From assembly GCF_019457615.1 (NCBI RefSeq), contig NZ_CP080414.1, forward strand, positions 1,672,501 to 1,736,500: a stretch of 64,000 bases of DNA, read 5' to 3'. Position numbers and translations under genes: made by a program. The notes below the pieces were generated by a model that saw only the letters and a program-made list of their open reading frames with translations, did no database searches and was not told the origin of the DNA. The DNA is from Shewanella zhangzhouensis (GTDB lineage: Bacteria; Pseudomonadota; Gammaproteobacteria; Enterobacterales; Shewanellaceae). Positions 54,513-63,753 of this stretch are shown piece after piece; positions within the stretch are counted from its first letter, which is position 1; each line of letters opens with the position of its first letter.

Positions 54513-56660
54513 TCAGAAGGTCCACTTCATGCCAAGATTAACCGTGGTACCCAGCCCCTTGGTGTTATAACCGGGGAAGGTAAAGGCCTGAGAACGCGCC
54601 GAGTAGTAGTCTTCGTTCAGCAGGTTCTCTACCCCGAGGGTAAAGAGCAGCTGGTCTATACGATAATTACCGGCCAGATTCAGCAGCGAATAGCTGTCTA
54701 CGGGGCCCTGGCTGCCGGTGTACTGACCATTGACCGGCTCGAAGCGTTTGCGGTCGCCCACATGCAGCCAGGTCAGTGACACACTGCTGTTGTCTGTGGT
54801 GGCCCAGTCAAGATAGGCGGCAAACTTGGGCGGGGTGATGGCCTGGCCATCCAGATAAATATCCTGATCGGTATCCTTGCCTTCCATCCAGCTGTAATTC
54901 GCGCCGAGGGTAAGCTCATCATTCACGTCATAGCTGGCCGCAAGCTCTACCCCTTTGATTTCCTGAGGCGCACGCACAGGTTCATAAATACCGCTGGCGG
55001 GGTTCAGTACGGTACGGGTACCGAGCTCTGACTTACTCAGGAAAACCGCGGCAGAGTAGCTGAAGGCCTCCCAATGGCCGTCGAAACCGGCTTCGTAATT
55101 ATCAATGAGTGCCGCCTGTGACTGAATTTTTGCCAGGTCGTCCACCGTGGCGGTACGCAGCAGCAAGCCCAGATCCGATACATCCGCGCCCTGTGAAAAA
55201 CTGATAAAAGGACTGAATACGGATGAACCCTTATACCTCAGGCCGATATTGTAAGTGTTGGCATCAAACTCAAGTTCACCGCCTTTTACCGCAACGGGTG
55301 TAGAGCATTGTGTTGCTGTGCGGCAAAGGCGCAGGGTCTGGTAGTCGTCCACTTCGATGGCCATCTGATCCCGGCGCACACCGGCCTTGAGAACCCAGTC
55401 TTCGGCAAACAGCCATTTGGCCTGCAGGTAGAAGGCGAGATTCTGCATGTCCATTTCAGGCACCCACATACGACCATCCACCAAGGGTTGGCTTGAAATA
55501 TCCTGCAGGTAATCAATGCCATAGATTAAATCCAGCTCGGTATCGCCCAGGGTGAAATCCGAGTTAAAGTTGGCCCGAAGACCACGTTTTTCAGAGCGAA
55601 TGATGGACTGACCGCCATCAAAGCCCTGCTCGGGATTGGCGAGGGTCAGGCTGTAAAAGAACACGTTTTCGATTTTCTGACCGTAGGCATCGATGGCAAA
55701 TCGGGTATTGTCGAACAGCGCCAGGTCTTCGTACTTCACCATCAGGTTGTGGTTTCCATCGACACCCTGTGGCTCCCCGAGGATAAGGGTGTCGGGTCCT
55801 GCTTCGATGGCGTAGGTTTTCTCACCGGTGTTGACGCTGCCGGTGACATCCACCATGCGGGCATCCTGGGCGGAGCTGAAGTAGTTGTAAGTCAATTGCA
55901 GCGATTTTTCATCGTCGAAATTGAAATGGAATTTGGTAAAGAGGTTGTCCGTGGTGGTCTCTGACAGTCCGTATACCAGGCCAGGGACATCGCCTTCGGC
56001 ATCCCGCTGCAGTCCATAATCATCACGGCTGGCGCTGATGAGGTAGCCCAGCTCTCCCACGCTGCCATTGAGTGCACCTTCAACCCGGCTGCCAACACTG
56101 TCTTCAAATTTCACGGCACTGAAACGGGTGGAAACGCCCAAAGTGCCGCCAATAGCGCCATCGGCCCCCGGCTTTTTGGTGATGTAATTGATAATGCCAC
56201 CGGCCGCGCCGTTGCCATAAATGGAGGTGGCACCTTTGATGACCTCCACCCGCTCTATAGCGTTCATGTCGATGGAGCGAATGTCCAGCGAGCCGTTTCG
56301 CAGGGGAGTGGATTGAGGCACACCGTCAATCAAAATCAAAGCTTTACGGCCGCGGAGGGTTTGACCTGCGTTGCTGGAGGTGCCGGTGGCGGGCGACATG
56401 CCCGGCACCCGGGTTGCCAGCATATTCTGCAGTTCAGAGCTGATGCTCATTTCGGTGGCCAGGGTCTTGCTGTCAATAAGGGTGACAGAGGAAGGCACCT
56501 CATCGAGGCGCTCCGGCACCCGGCTGCCGGTCACTATCATGCGTTCAATGGCGATAGTGTCAGGGGACAAGGCTTCTGTCACCTCGGCAAAGGCGGGTGC
56601 AGCAGTGAGGGCCATCAAGGGAGAGAGCGCAATGGCAATAGGGGATAGCTTCATTTTCAT
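54513..56660 (-). CDS. TonB-dependent outer-membrane receptor, iron/siderophore type
   Basis: This 715-residue protein has a signal peptide (cleaved after Ala-Phe-Ala near residue 25), a plug domain with Val-Thr-Gly-Ser-Arg-Val-Pro-Glu-Arg and Ile-Lys-Gly-Ala-Thr-Ser-Ile-Tyr-Gly-Asn-Gly-Ala near residue 140, and a 22-strand barrel that ends in Gly-Met-Lys-Trp-Thr-Phe. It imports a metal chelate across the outer membrane using TonB energy. A Fur box overlaps its promoter, so iron starvation should induce it. AAGGA precedes ATG. The ligand cannot be named; no siderophore synthesis gene is adjacent. Confidence 0.93.
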   Translation of the reverse strand: MKMKLSPIAIALSPLMALTAAPAFAEVTEALSPDTIAIERMIVTGSRVPERLDEVPSSVTLIDSKTLATEMSISSELQNMLATRVPGMSPATGTSSNAGQTLRGRKALILIDGVPQSTPLRNGSLDIRSIDMNAIERVEVIKGATSIYGNGAAGGIINYITKKPGADGAIGGTLGVSTRFSAVKFEDSVGSRVEGALNGSVGELGYLISASRDDYGLQRDAEGDVPGLVYGLSETTTDNLFTKFHFNFDDEKSLQLTYNYFSSAQDARMVDVTGSVNTGEKTYAIEAGPDTLILGEPQGVDGNHNLMVKYEDLALFDNTRFAIDAYGQKIENVFFYSLTLANPEQGFDGGQSIIRSEKRGLRANFNSDFTLGDTELDLIYGIDYLQDISSQPLVDGRMWVPEMDMQNLAFYLQAKWLFAEDWVLKAGVRRDQMAIEVDDYQTLRLCRTATQCSTPVAVKGGELEFDANTYNIGLRYKGSSVFSPFISFSQGADVSDLGLLLRTATVDDLAKIQSQAALIDNYEAGFDGHWEAFSYSAAVFLSKSELGTRTVLNPASGIYEPVRAPQEIKGVELAASYDVNDELTLGANYSWMEGKDTDQDIYLDGQAITPPKFAAYLDWATTDNSSVSLTWLHVGDRKRFEPVNGQYTGSQGPVDSYSLLNLAGNYRIDQLLFTLGVENLLNEDYYSARSQAFTFPGYNTKGLGTTVNLGMKWTF

Positions 56661-56683
56661 TCCTTGGTGATACTTTATTTTTT

Positions 56684-56702
56684 GGGAATGATAATTACTA
56701 TC
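56684..56702 (-). promoter_or_regulatory. Fur box upstream of the TonB receptor
   Basis: GGGAATGATAATTACTATC matches the 19-bp Fur consensus GATAATGATAATCATTATC at 15 of 19 positions. It lies 24 bases before the receptor start in a very AT-rich stretch. Confidence 0.85.
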
Positions 56703-56904
56703 AATAACAAATTCAGATTATTTACATATGTTGTAATTTTGTTGCGCCATGGCGGCGAGAATGGCGCCGGTAAAGTAAACTTTTGCAGACTGGTAATCCC
56801 CGGAGGGGAATATAAGCTTTTGTAGGCAACCTCTGGGGCACCGGCGCTTAGGCTTATGTCATCATCAGGCTGTCTTGATTGGTTATTTCAGGAGGAAATA
56901 GGTC

Positions 56905-57348
56905 ATGAACTTTAAAGTTTCGTCAATACTGGCTGCTACACTGGCGATTTCTGCTGCGCTATTTGCCAATGCTGTGCTGGCCGATGACTGGTTTAAAATT
57001 GCCGATAAGGTGGTGGACTATAAGTCGGAAACAGACGAGGTCACCCCGAAATTTGACAAGAAAAACGTTACCCATATCAGGCTGGTTTGCACTCAGGGAA
57101 CGGTTAATTTGCATAAAATAGTGCTGCACATGAGTGATGGTTCCGATAAAGAGGTGGATAACCTCGGCGTGCTCACCGATGGCATGTCCAGCCGGGTGAT
57201 CAGTGTGCCCAAGGGGGACGCCACGCTGAAAAAAATCTCCCTTAAATACGACTCTGTGGGCAGCAAGGAAATGGCACTGCTTGGACTGACGAAAAAAGCC
57301 CATGTGGATGTGATGGGCAAGGATGACGACAAAGATAAATCGGAATAA
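56905..57348 (+). CDS. Small secreted protein, DUF2541-like
   Basis: This 147-residue protein has a signal peptide (Ile-Leu-Ala-Ala-Thr-Leu-Ala...Ala-Val-Leu-Ala, cleaved near residue 27). The mature domain is beta-rich and has Thr-His-Ile-Arg-Leu-Val-Cys-Thr near residue 56. It ends in a charged tail of Asp, Lys and Glu. The pattern resembles the DUF2541 (YaaI-type) periplasmic proteins, but this is a weak match. GGAGG is the ribosome site. It has no clear partner gene. Confidence 0.65.
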   Translation: MNFKVSSILAATLAISAALFANAVLADDWFKIADKVVDYKSETDEVTPKFDKKNVTHIRLVCTQGTVNLHKIVLHMSDGSDKEVDNLGVLTDGMSSRVISVPKGDATLKKISLKYDSVGSKEMALLGLTKKAHVDVMGKDDDKDKSE

Positions 57349-57884
57349 ACTAAAGCCCAATTGTGGATGCTGCGTTTACGCTTGTAATATCGCCTTGCGA
57401 CTCTCAGCCCATCACCTGGTGGGCTGAGGCTTTAATCCAACGTGTGTTTGAGTGCATTGTCTGGGGCACAAGTACACCTATCCATTCTCACGCCCCGGTT
57501 GGGTTGCAGTGCATACAGCTTTTCAGAACACCCTGTTCGGTCTCGTTATAAAAAACTGTAATTATTGATATTTTCACATTTCTTCATGTTTCTTTACCCT
57601 GGTGCTCAGGACGTTTTTGCTGTCTAGCAAGTAGAGCGTTTCTGCCTGTACTGTGCTGGATTTCCTTGCATGCCGCTGCCCTCGCTATTTTTCCTGACTC
57701 CCTCCCGGCGGCCCTTGTCGATGCTTTTCTTCTGAAGCCAATTAAAAATCCGGTTGATCTTTACATTATCTTTACTTATTTTATACAAATGTAAGCGCTT
57801 ACATTTGGTTTCAGAAGGAAACATCGGCAGTAGTTAGCGCTGGCATGGCTAAATTTATCCATAAAAACAGTGGGTTGGGCTGCA
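57349..57884. other. Gap before the GH16 gene; no gene seen
   Basis: This 536-base stretch has no supported gene. It becomes AT-rich toward the right and holds the LacI-type operator at 57787. Nothing recognisable was found at the left end. Confidence 0.5.
57787..57806 (+). promoter_or_regulatory. LacI-family operator upstream of the GH16 gene
   Basis: AAATGTAAGCGCTTACATTT is a perfect 20-bp palindrome with the TGTAAGCG/CGCTTACA core used by LacI-family sugar regulators. It lies 79 bases before the GH16 start, in a TATA-rich context, and is well placed for repression. No LacI-family gene is present in the window. Confidence 0.8.
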
Positions 57885-60539
57885 ATGATGATGAAGAATT
57901 CTGGAACGAGCAAGTATCTTTCCTTTGGACTGCTTGCGGCGGCGCTGCAGGGGTGCGGGGGAGACACCAATACCGGCACCGATTTGGGCTCGGTCAACCT
58001 TGAAGGTCCGTCAACCGGTTGGGAGCTGGTGTGGAGCGACGAGTTTGACGGCAGCAGCATAGACGCGGCCAAATGGGCGCATGAAGTGGATTGTGCCGGA
58101 GGCGGCAATCAGGAGTCTCAATGCTATACCGCAGATGAGGCTAACTCCTTCGTTGCCGATGGCATGTTGAACATAGTGGCACTGAAGGCGCCCGAAGGTG
58201 CTGATAAGCCTTATACCTCTGCACGACTGACAACCAAAGGCAAGGCGGATTTCACCTTTGGCCGCATTGAAATGCGGGCGAAATTGCCGTCGGGGCAGGG
58301 CAGCTGGCCTGCCTTCTGGATGCTGCCTACGGACAATGTTTACGGCATCTGGCCCAGAAGCGGCGAAATCGATATTGTGGAAGCGGTGAATCTTAAAGCC
58401 GCCACTGCTGAGGGCACTCCTGAAGCCTATGTCCACGGCACCCTTCACTACGGTCGTGAGTGGCCCAAGAACGAGCAATCCGGCAAAGCCTATCTGCTGC
58501 CCAATGGCGTCAATCCAGCCGATGATTTTCATACCTATGCCATTGAGTGGCAGCAGGGGGAAATCCGCTGGTACGTGGACGACTATCTTTTTGCCACCCA
58601 GCGGCGCTCTGAACTGAGGTACAACTCCAAGGGGCAGGCGGTTGGTCTGGCTCACAAAGGCTGGTTTACGGAATATTACGATCAGTCCAGCGGCGACCTG
58701 CAGCTCAGCTGGACCGATGCGCCATTTGATGAAAAATTCCATCTCATCGTTAACTTCGCCGTGGGTGGCAACTGGCCAGCCTCGGTAAACGAAACCGGTA
58801 TCGACGATACCGCCTTTAACGAGAACAACAGATATCAAATTGACTTTGTCAGGGTTTATGAGTGTTCTGCCAACCCTGATACCGGCAAGGGCTGTGAGAC
58901 TGTGCGTCCGGGCTATGACAAGCCAGACGATGCGTTGGTGGAAGGCAAGGCACCTGTGCCTGTACCGCCTTCTGATGGCACGCCAAAAGATCTGCTGATT
59001 TTTGACAGCACCCCCAACCCCAACTGGGCTGCATGGGATTGCTGCGGTGGTTCTACTCCAGGCTTGGTGGAGGATGCCGACAAGGGCGCCGTGTATCGCT
59101 TTGTGGTAGGTGACAGCCCCACAGTCAACGGCTTTATCAGCCGCGCGGCCTTCATTACCGATCCGGCTGGTGTGCCCAGTCCTTTTGATGCCGCGCCCAT
59201 TGAGACAAGCGGCGTATTAAGCTTTGCCATGAAGGTGGTGAGTGCCCCGTCAAATGCCGACTCGACCTGGATGATGAAGGTTGAAAGCAACGAAGGTGCG
59301 ACCGCCGTTGAACTGCCGCTTACCGCAAGCAGTGAAGGTGTGGCACCGGCAGTGGGCCAGTGGCAAACCTTCAGTTTCCCGCTGTCTGAACTTGCAGCCA
59401 AGGGCCTGGATTTGTCTGCCATTGATGTGGTGATGGTGTTCCCTGCGTGGGGCACCGGCAGCGGCGCCGAGTATCTGTTGGATGAAGTTAAGATTGCCCG
59501 TCCCGACACCAGCCTGCCGTCACTGACCATCTTTACCGACAACGAGAACCCCGATTGGCCCATGTGGGACTGCTGTGGTGGCTCGACCCCGCAGGTGGTA
59601 TCCGATGATGCAGAGCACGGCATAGTGTCCGAGTTCACCATTGGTGCCAGCCCTACCGTAATGGGGTATATCAATCGCACCGAGCTGGGTGGCGGTGGCA
59701 ATCCCTTCGATGCCTCATCCCTGTATGACAATGGCGTAGTGCAATTTGATCTTAAGGTCGTCACCGCGCCCAATACCGCCGATGCGCCCTGGCTGTTCAA
59801 GGTTGAATCCAACAATGCGGCCTCTGCGGTGGAGCTGCCGTTAACCAGCAGCGTTGAAGGCATGGCGCCATCTGCACAGTGGCAAACCTTCAGCTTCCGC
59901 CTGTCGACTCTGGCCGATGCGGGATTGGATTTAAGCGCCATCGATGTGTTGATGGTATTCCCCGCCTGGGGACAGGGTGAAGGCGCTGTCTATCGCATTG
60001 ATAACGTTAAAATCCATCAACCCGGCTCCGGCGGCGCCATGAATGCCCTGAGTCTGTTTGCCGACACTGTGGCCGATGCCTGGTCAATCTGGGATTGCTG
60101 CGGCGGCTCAACCCCCACAGTTGAGGCCGATGATGCAGCCCATGGTGCCGTCGCTGAGTATGTGATTGGCGCGCAGCCGACTGTAGTGGGCTTCTTCGCC
60201 GATGACGGAGTCTATTACGATGCGTCCGCTGCTGTGGAGACTGGTGTGGTGCGGTTTGAGATGAAGCTGGTTTCGGCACCGAATGACCCAGGCTCGGTGT
60301 GGAAATTCAAGATTGAATCCGGTGATGCCAGTACCGCTGCTGAGCTGAACCTGACCGACAGTGTCGAAGGCAGTGCACCTGTTGTAGGCCAGTGGCAGAC
60401 CTACACTTTCCCGCTTAAGACCCTGGCCGATATGGGGCTGGATGCCAGTGCCATTGATGTGGTGATGGTGTTCCCTGCGTGGGGGACCGGTGAGGGGGCG
60501 GTGTTCCGTTTGGATAACGCACTGATAGGCACGCCCTGA
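57885..60539 (+). CDS. GH16 beta-glucanase lipoprotein with three C-terminal repeat modules
   Basis: This 884-residue protein has a lipoprotein signal with the lipobox Leu-Gln-Gly-Cys near residue 24. The GH16 domain spans about 45-330, and its catalytic motif Glu161-Ile-Asp163-Ile-Val-Glu166 matches the laminarinase/lichenase signature ExDxxE. A Pro-rich linker follows near 350-368. Then three modules of about 176 residues start near 371, 547 and 723. Each begins with a Trp-Asp-Cys-Cys-Gly-Gly-Ser-Thr-Pro motif and ends with Val-Phe-Pro-Ala-Trp-Gly and Asp-Asn/Glu-Val. They are probably carbohydrate-binding. It should cleave beta-1,3-glucan at the cell surface. A TonB receptor gene follows. 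The first of three adjacent ATGs is used. Confidence 0.9.
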   Translation: MMMKNSGTSKYLSFGLLAAALQGCGGDTNTGTDLGSVNLEGPSTGWELVWSDEFDGSSIDAAKWAHEVDCAGGGNQESQCYTADEANSFVADGMLNIVALKAPEGADKPYTSARLTTKGKADFTFGRIEMRAKLPSGQGSWPAFWMLPTDNVYGIWPRSGEIDIVEAVNLKAATAEGTPEAYVHGTLHYGREWPKNEQSGKAYLLPNGVNPADDFHTYAIEWQQGEIRWYVDDYLFATQRRSELRYNSKGQAVGLAHKGWFTEYYDQSSGDLQLSWTDAPFDEKFHLIVNFAVGGNWPASVNETGIDDTAFNENNRYQIDFVRVYECSANPDTGKGCETVRPGYDKPDDALVEGKAPVPVPPSDGTPKDLLIFDSTPNPNWAAWDCCGGSTPGLVEDADKGAVYRFVVGDSPTVNGFISRAAFITDPAGVPSPFDAAPIETSGVLSFAMKVVSAPSNADSTWMMKVESNEGATAVELPLTASSEGVAPAVGQWQTFSFPLSELAAKGLDLSAIDVVMVFPAWGTGSGAEYLLDEVKIARPDTSLPSLTIFTDNENPDWPMWDCCGGSTPQVVSDDAEHGIVSEFTIGASPTVMGYINRTELGGGGNPFDASSLYDNGVVQFDLKVVTAPNTADAPWLFKVESNNAASAVELPLTSSVEGMAPSAQWQTFSFRLSTLADAGLDLSAIDVLMVFPAWGQGEGAVYRIDNVKIHQPGSGGAMNALSLFADTVADAWSIWDCCGGSTPTVEADDAAHGAVAEYVIGAQPTVVGFFADDGVYYDASAAVETGVVRFEMKLVSAPNDPGSVWKFKIESGDASTAAELNLTDSVEGSAPVVGQWQTYTFPLKTLADMGLDASAIDVVMVFPAWGTGEGAVFRLDNALIGTP

Positions 60540-60628
60540 TACACCTAACCCTTTGGCATGAATGGGAATGGCCCGCCGGAGCTTGTGATTTGTCCGGTGT
60601 GGCCGCAGCGAAAGAATAAGAGGCAATT

Positions 60629-63600
60629 ATGTTAGATAAGGCATTTAAGCGTAACCGGTTGTCTGCCACGCTGGCAGCTATCCTCGGCGTTGGCGCCATC
60701 CCGCTGGCATGGGCTGCTGATGACGCGACCCCCGCAGCCGATGGCGTTGTGGCGGCCCAGAACGAATTGGAAGAAACCATCGAAGTGATCGAAATTCGTG
60801 GGATCCGGGGCAGTTTGTACCGCTCCATGGACTTAAAGCGCGGCGCCAACGGTGTTGTGGATGCGATTTCAGCCGAGGAGCTCGGTAAATTTCCCGATAC
60901 CAACCTCGCTGAATCCTTACAGCGGATCACCGGGGTAACCGTCAGCCGTGCCAACGGCGAAGGCAGCCAGATCACGGTGCGGGGTTTTGGTCCCGAGTTC
61001 AACCTTATCACGCTCAATGGCAGGCAGATGCCGGGCACGGGTTATACCCGTTCCTATAATCTGGAGAACCTCTCCTCTGAGGGGGTGAAGACCCTTGAGG
61101 TGGTTAAAACCGCCAGGGCCGATGTGCCCACCGGTGGACTCGGCGGAACGGTTAATATAGTTACCCACAAGCCGCTGGATAACCCCGGCCAGGCATTTAC
61201 CTTCTCTGGCAAGGGTATTTACGATGAGTCCAATGTGCACGGTGATGATGTAACACCAGCGCTGGCGGCCATTTACAGCAACACTCTGTTTGATGACCGT
61301 TTTGGCGTACTGGTATCTATTTCTCATCAGGAGCGGGACTTCCAGCAGCAAACTGCCAACAGTCAGGGCTGGATTGCCCAGACTGACAATGGCCGCTTGC
61401 CAACACTGGCTGGCGATAAAGGCATAGACGGGCGCGAAACCGATGCCGATGGCAATCCGATTGCCCGCTTTCGCGATGCCGAAGGCAATGCGGTGGCCCC
61501 GTTTTTCTTCCCCCGTGATATGAACTTCAGTATCAATGATGTGGAACGTGAACGCACCAACGGCATGGTCACCCTGCAGTTTGTGGCAGCGGATAATTTG
61601 ATACTGACTGCCGACTATGTGGCAACCCGGGCGCTGACCGCATCCAACGGTTTTGGTTGGGGGATCTGGAACTCCTCTACAGATGGTTCTCCGGTGATTG
61701 GCTATGAACTCGATGCCAACGGCACAGCGCTATATTCCGACATCCGTGGTGGTGATGGCTCCTTTACCGCCAATCGCAATACCACAGAGGTGAATGCCGA
61801 GTCCGTTGGCCTGAATATCGATTGGAGCCCCAACGAAGCCTGGCGCTTTACCCTGGACTATCACAACTCCTCCAACGAAATCGACAATGGTGCCGATAAA
61901 GGCCTGGGCAGTGACGGGCAGGTGATCCTGGGTTCGGATAAACTGATTTCCAAGGTCTACGACTATCGTACCGGTGAGGTGCCCCATTTTCTGATCAACT
62001 GGAACAATGGCACCCATGTGCTGGATGCCGGCGATATTGACTCCAACTTCAGTCAGTTCATCCACTCACCGGGTGAGAGTGAGATTGAGCAGGTGCAATT
62101 CAACACCAACTGGTACCCCGAGTTCAGCGAGCATCTGGTGAAGGTGGACTTTGGCGCGGCTTACACCAAGCAGACCATGTCGGGCACCAGTGCCTGGAGC
62201 GGCCTGCGTGGCGGCCCCGGATTTAATCCGTCCTATGCGGAAATTTTCCCCGATGCCATGTTTGTGTTGCAGGATGCCTCCGGCTTGCTTGATGCCCTTG
62301 GCGGTGGCGGCAGTGCACTCATGCCCGATTACTACTACGCCTACAATTTCGATGAGGCCGTCGCCCGCCAGCTGGCCTTTATCACCCCCGAGATAGCCGG
62401 TGACAACTATTACTCCATCGATCCTTACTTTGATGGCATCGACAGCGCCACCCTGGTGGAAGAAAAGACTCTGGCGCTTTATCTCACCACCCAATGGGGT
62501 TTTGACATTGGCAATGTGCCGGTGAATGTGAATCTGGGGCTCAGATACGAGCAAACCGATGCATCGAGCACCGTGAAACAGCGGGTGGAGAGTCAGGTGG
62601 TGTGGGCAAGTCCCACCGAGTGGATCATGCAGTATGCTCCCGGTGGCGATGATAACTACTTCACCCAGGGCGGTGATTACGATGTCTGGCTGCCGATGCT
62701 GGATATCAGCGCCGAGCCGCTGGAAGATGTCGTCGTGCGCTTCTCCGCCGGTAAAACCATCGCAAGGCCTTTGCTTGGTGATATGGTGGCCGGCAGAAAC
62801 CTGAGCGGCAGCCCCAAGATTGGTGCCCGCCGTGGCAGCCTTGGTAACCCCGGGCTGTTGCCGCTGGAATCGGTCAATCTGGATTTGTCATTTGAGTACT
62901 ACTATGGCGATGCGAGCTACGCCTCGGTTGGCTTGTTTAAAAAGTACGCCGATAACTATGTGTCTCAAAAAACCACTCAGCTGACCATCGAAGGGTTACA
63001 CGACGTCTATAACAGCCCCCGTTATCAGGAGGCTATCAGCCAGCTTGAAGCGGCAGGTACGCCGGTCAGCGAAAACAGCATCTTTGCCCAGATGATTGCC
63101 AATGGACATGGCAATGCCGATGGCCAGATAGTGCCCCTTGCCAGCGACCCGCTGATTGTATGGGATATCACCAGTCCCTTTAACAGTGACAGCAAGACAG
63201 TCCAGGGGATAGAGCTGGCGCTGCAGCATGTGTTTGGCGAAACCGGCTTTGGTGTGGGTGTTAACGGTACCTTCGTCGAAGGGGATGTGACCTACGATCC
63301 CTATAGCCTGGCACCGCAAAATCCGCTCAGTGGTATCGGTGATTCGGCTAACTTCCAGGCCTTTTATGAGAAAGATGGCTTGTCGGTGAAGTTGACTTAC
63401 GCCTGGCGAGACAGCTACCTGATTGGTGTGGGTCAGTCCCAGGGCTCTGCCGATGCACCCCCACAGTTTGCCAAGACCTTCGGCCAGCTCGATGCCAGCA
63501 TCAACTACGATGTGAACGAGCATCTGACGGTGTTTTTTGAGGGCATTAACCTCAATAACGAAACCGAAGAAGGGTATGGCCGATTCGAGGAGCAGTTCCT

Positions 63601-63655
63601 GTTTGCCCGGCAGTACGGCAGCCGTTACTCCCTCGGCGCCCGGGTGCGCTTCTAA
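60629..63655 (+). CDS. TonB-dependent receptor, carbohydrate-uptake type
   Basis: This 1008-residue receptor is much longer than siderophore receptors and matches the TIGR01782-like class common in marine gammaproteobacteria for oligosaccharide uptake. After a signal peptide (cleaved after Ala-Trp-Ala near residue 29) comes a TonB-box-like stretch, Ile-Glu-Val-Ile-Glu-Ile-Arg-Gly-Ile-Arg. A plug domain follows, with Leu-Gly-Lys-Phe-Pro-Asp-Thr-Asn-Leu-Ala-Glu-Ser-Leu-Gln-Arg-Ile near residue 87 and Gly-Gly-Leu-Gly-Gly-Thr-Val-Asn-Ile near 172. The end is Leu-Gly-Ala-Arg-Val-Arg-Phe. It lies 89 bases after the GH16 gene, so it probably imports the beta-glucan fragments released by that enzyme. 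Confidence 0.92.
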   Translation: MLDKAFKRNRLSATLAAILGVGAIPLAWAADDATPAADGVVAAQNELEETIEVIEIRGIRGSLYRSMDLKRGANGVVDAISAEELGKFPDTNLAESLQRITGVTVSRANGEGSQITVRGFGPEFNLITLNGRQMPGTGYTRSYNLENLSSEGVKTLEVVKTARADVPTGGLGGTVNIVTHKPLDNPGQAFTFSGKGIYDESNVHGDDVTPALAAIYSNTLFDDRFGVLVSISHQERDFQQQTANSQGWIAQTDNGRLPTLAGDKGIDGRETDADGNPIARFRDAEGNAVAPFFFPRDMNFSINDVERERTNGMVTLQFVAADNLILTADYVATRALTASNGFGWGIWNSSTDGSPVIGYELDANGTALYSDIRGGDGSFTANRNTTEVNAESVGLNIDWSPNEAWRFTLDYHNSSNEIDNGADKGLGSDGQVILGSDKLISKVYDYRTGEVPHFLINWNNGTHVLDAGDIDSNFSQFIHSPGESEIEQVQFNTNWYPEFSEHLVKVDFGAAYTKQTMSGTSAWSGLRGGPGFNPSYAEIFPDAMFVLQDASGLLDALGGGGSALMPDYYYAYNFDEAVARQLAFITPEIAGDNYYSIDPYFDGIDSATLVEEKTLALYLTTQWGFDIGNVPVNVNLGLRYEQTDASSTVKQRVESQVVWASPTEWIMQYAPGGDDNYFTQGGDYDVWLPMLDISAEPLEDVVVRFSAGKTIARPLLGDMVAGRNLSGSPKIGARRGSLGNPGLLPLESVNLDLSFEYYYGDASYASVGLFKKYADNYVSQKTTQLTIEGLHDVYNSPRYQEAISQLEAAGTPVSENSIFAQMIANGHGNADGQIVPLASDPLIVWDITSPFNSDSKTVQGIELALQHVFGETGFGVGVNGTFVEGDVTYDPYSLAPQNPLSGIGDSANFQAFYEKDGLSVKLTYAWRDSYLIGVGQSQGSADAPPQFAKTFGQLDASINYDVNEHLTVFFEGINLNNETEEGYGRFEEQFLFARQYGSRYSLGARVRF

Positions 63656-63683
63656 GCTTATTCCTGTAAAACAGGCATAGATG

Positions 63684-63712
63684 AAAAACGCCGGGCATTG
63701 CCCGGCGTTTTT
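63684..63712 (+). terminator. Terminator after the carbohydrate TonB receptor
   Basis: AAAAACGCCGGGC and GCCCGGCGTTTTT pair around a 3-base loop. The strong stem and T-run end the GH16-receptor transcript. Confidence 0.93.
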
Positions 63713-63753
63713 ATGTGGCTGGTGGAATGTGAGTCAGGCTCCGCACTCATCAC

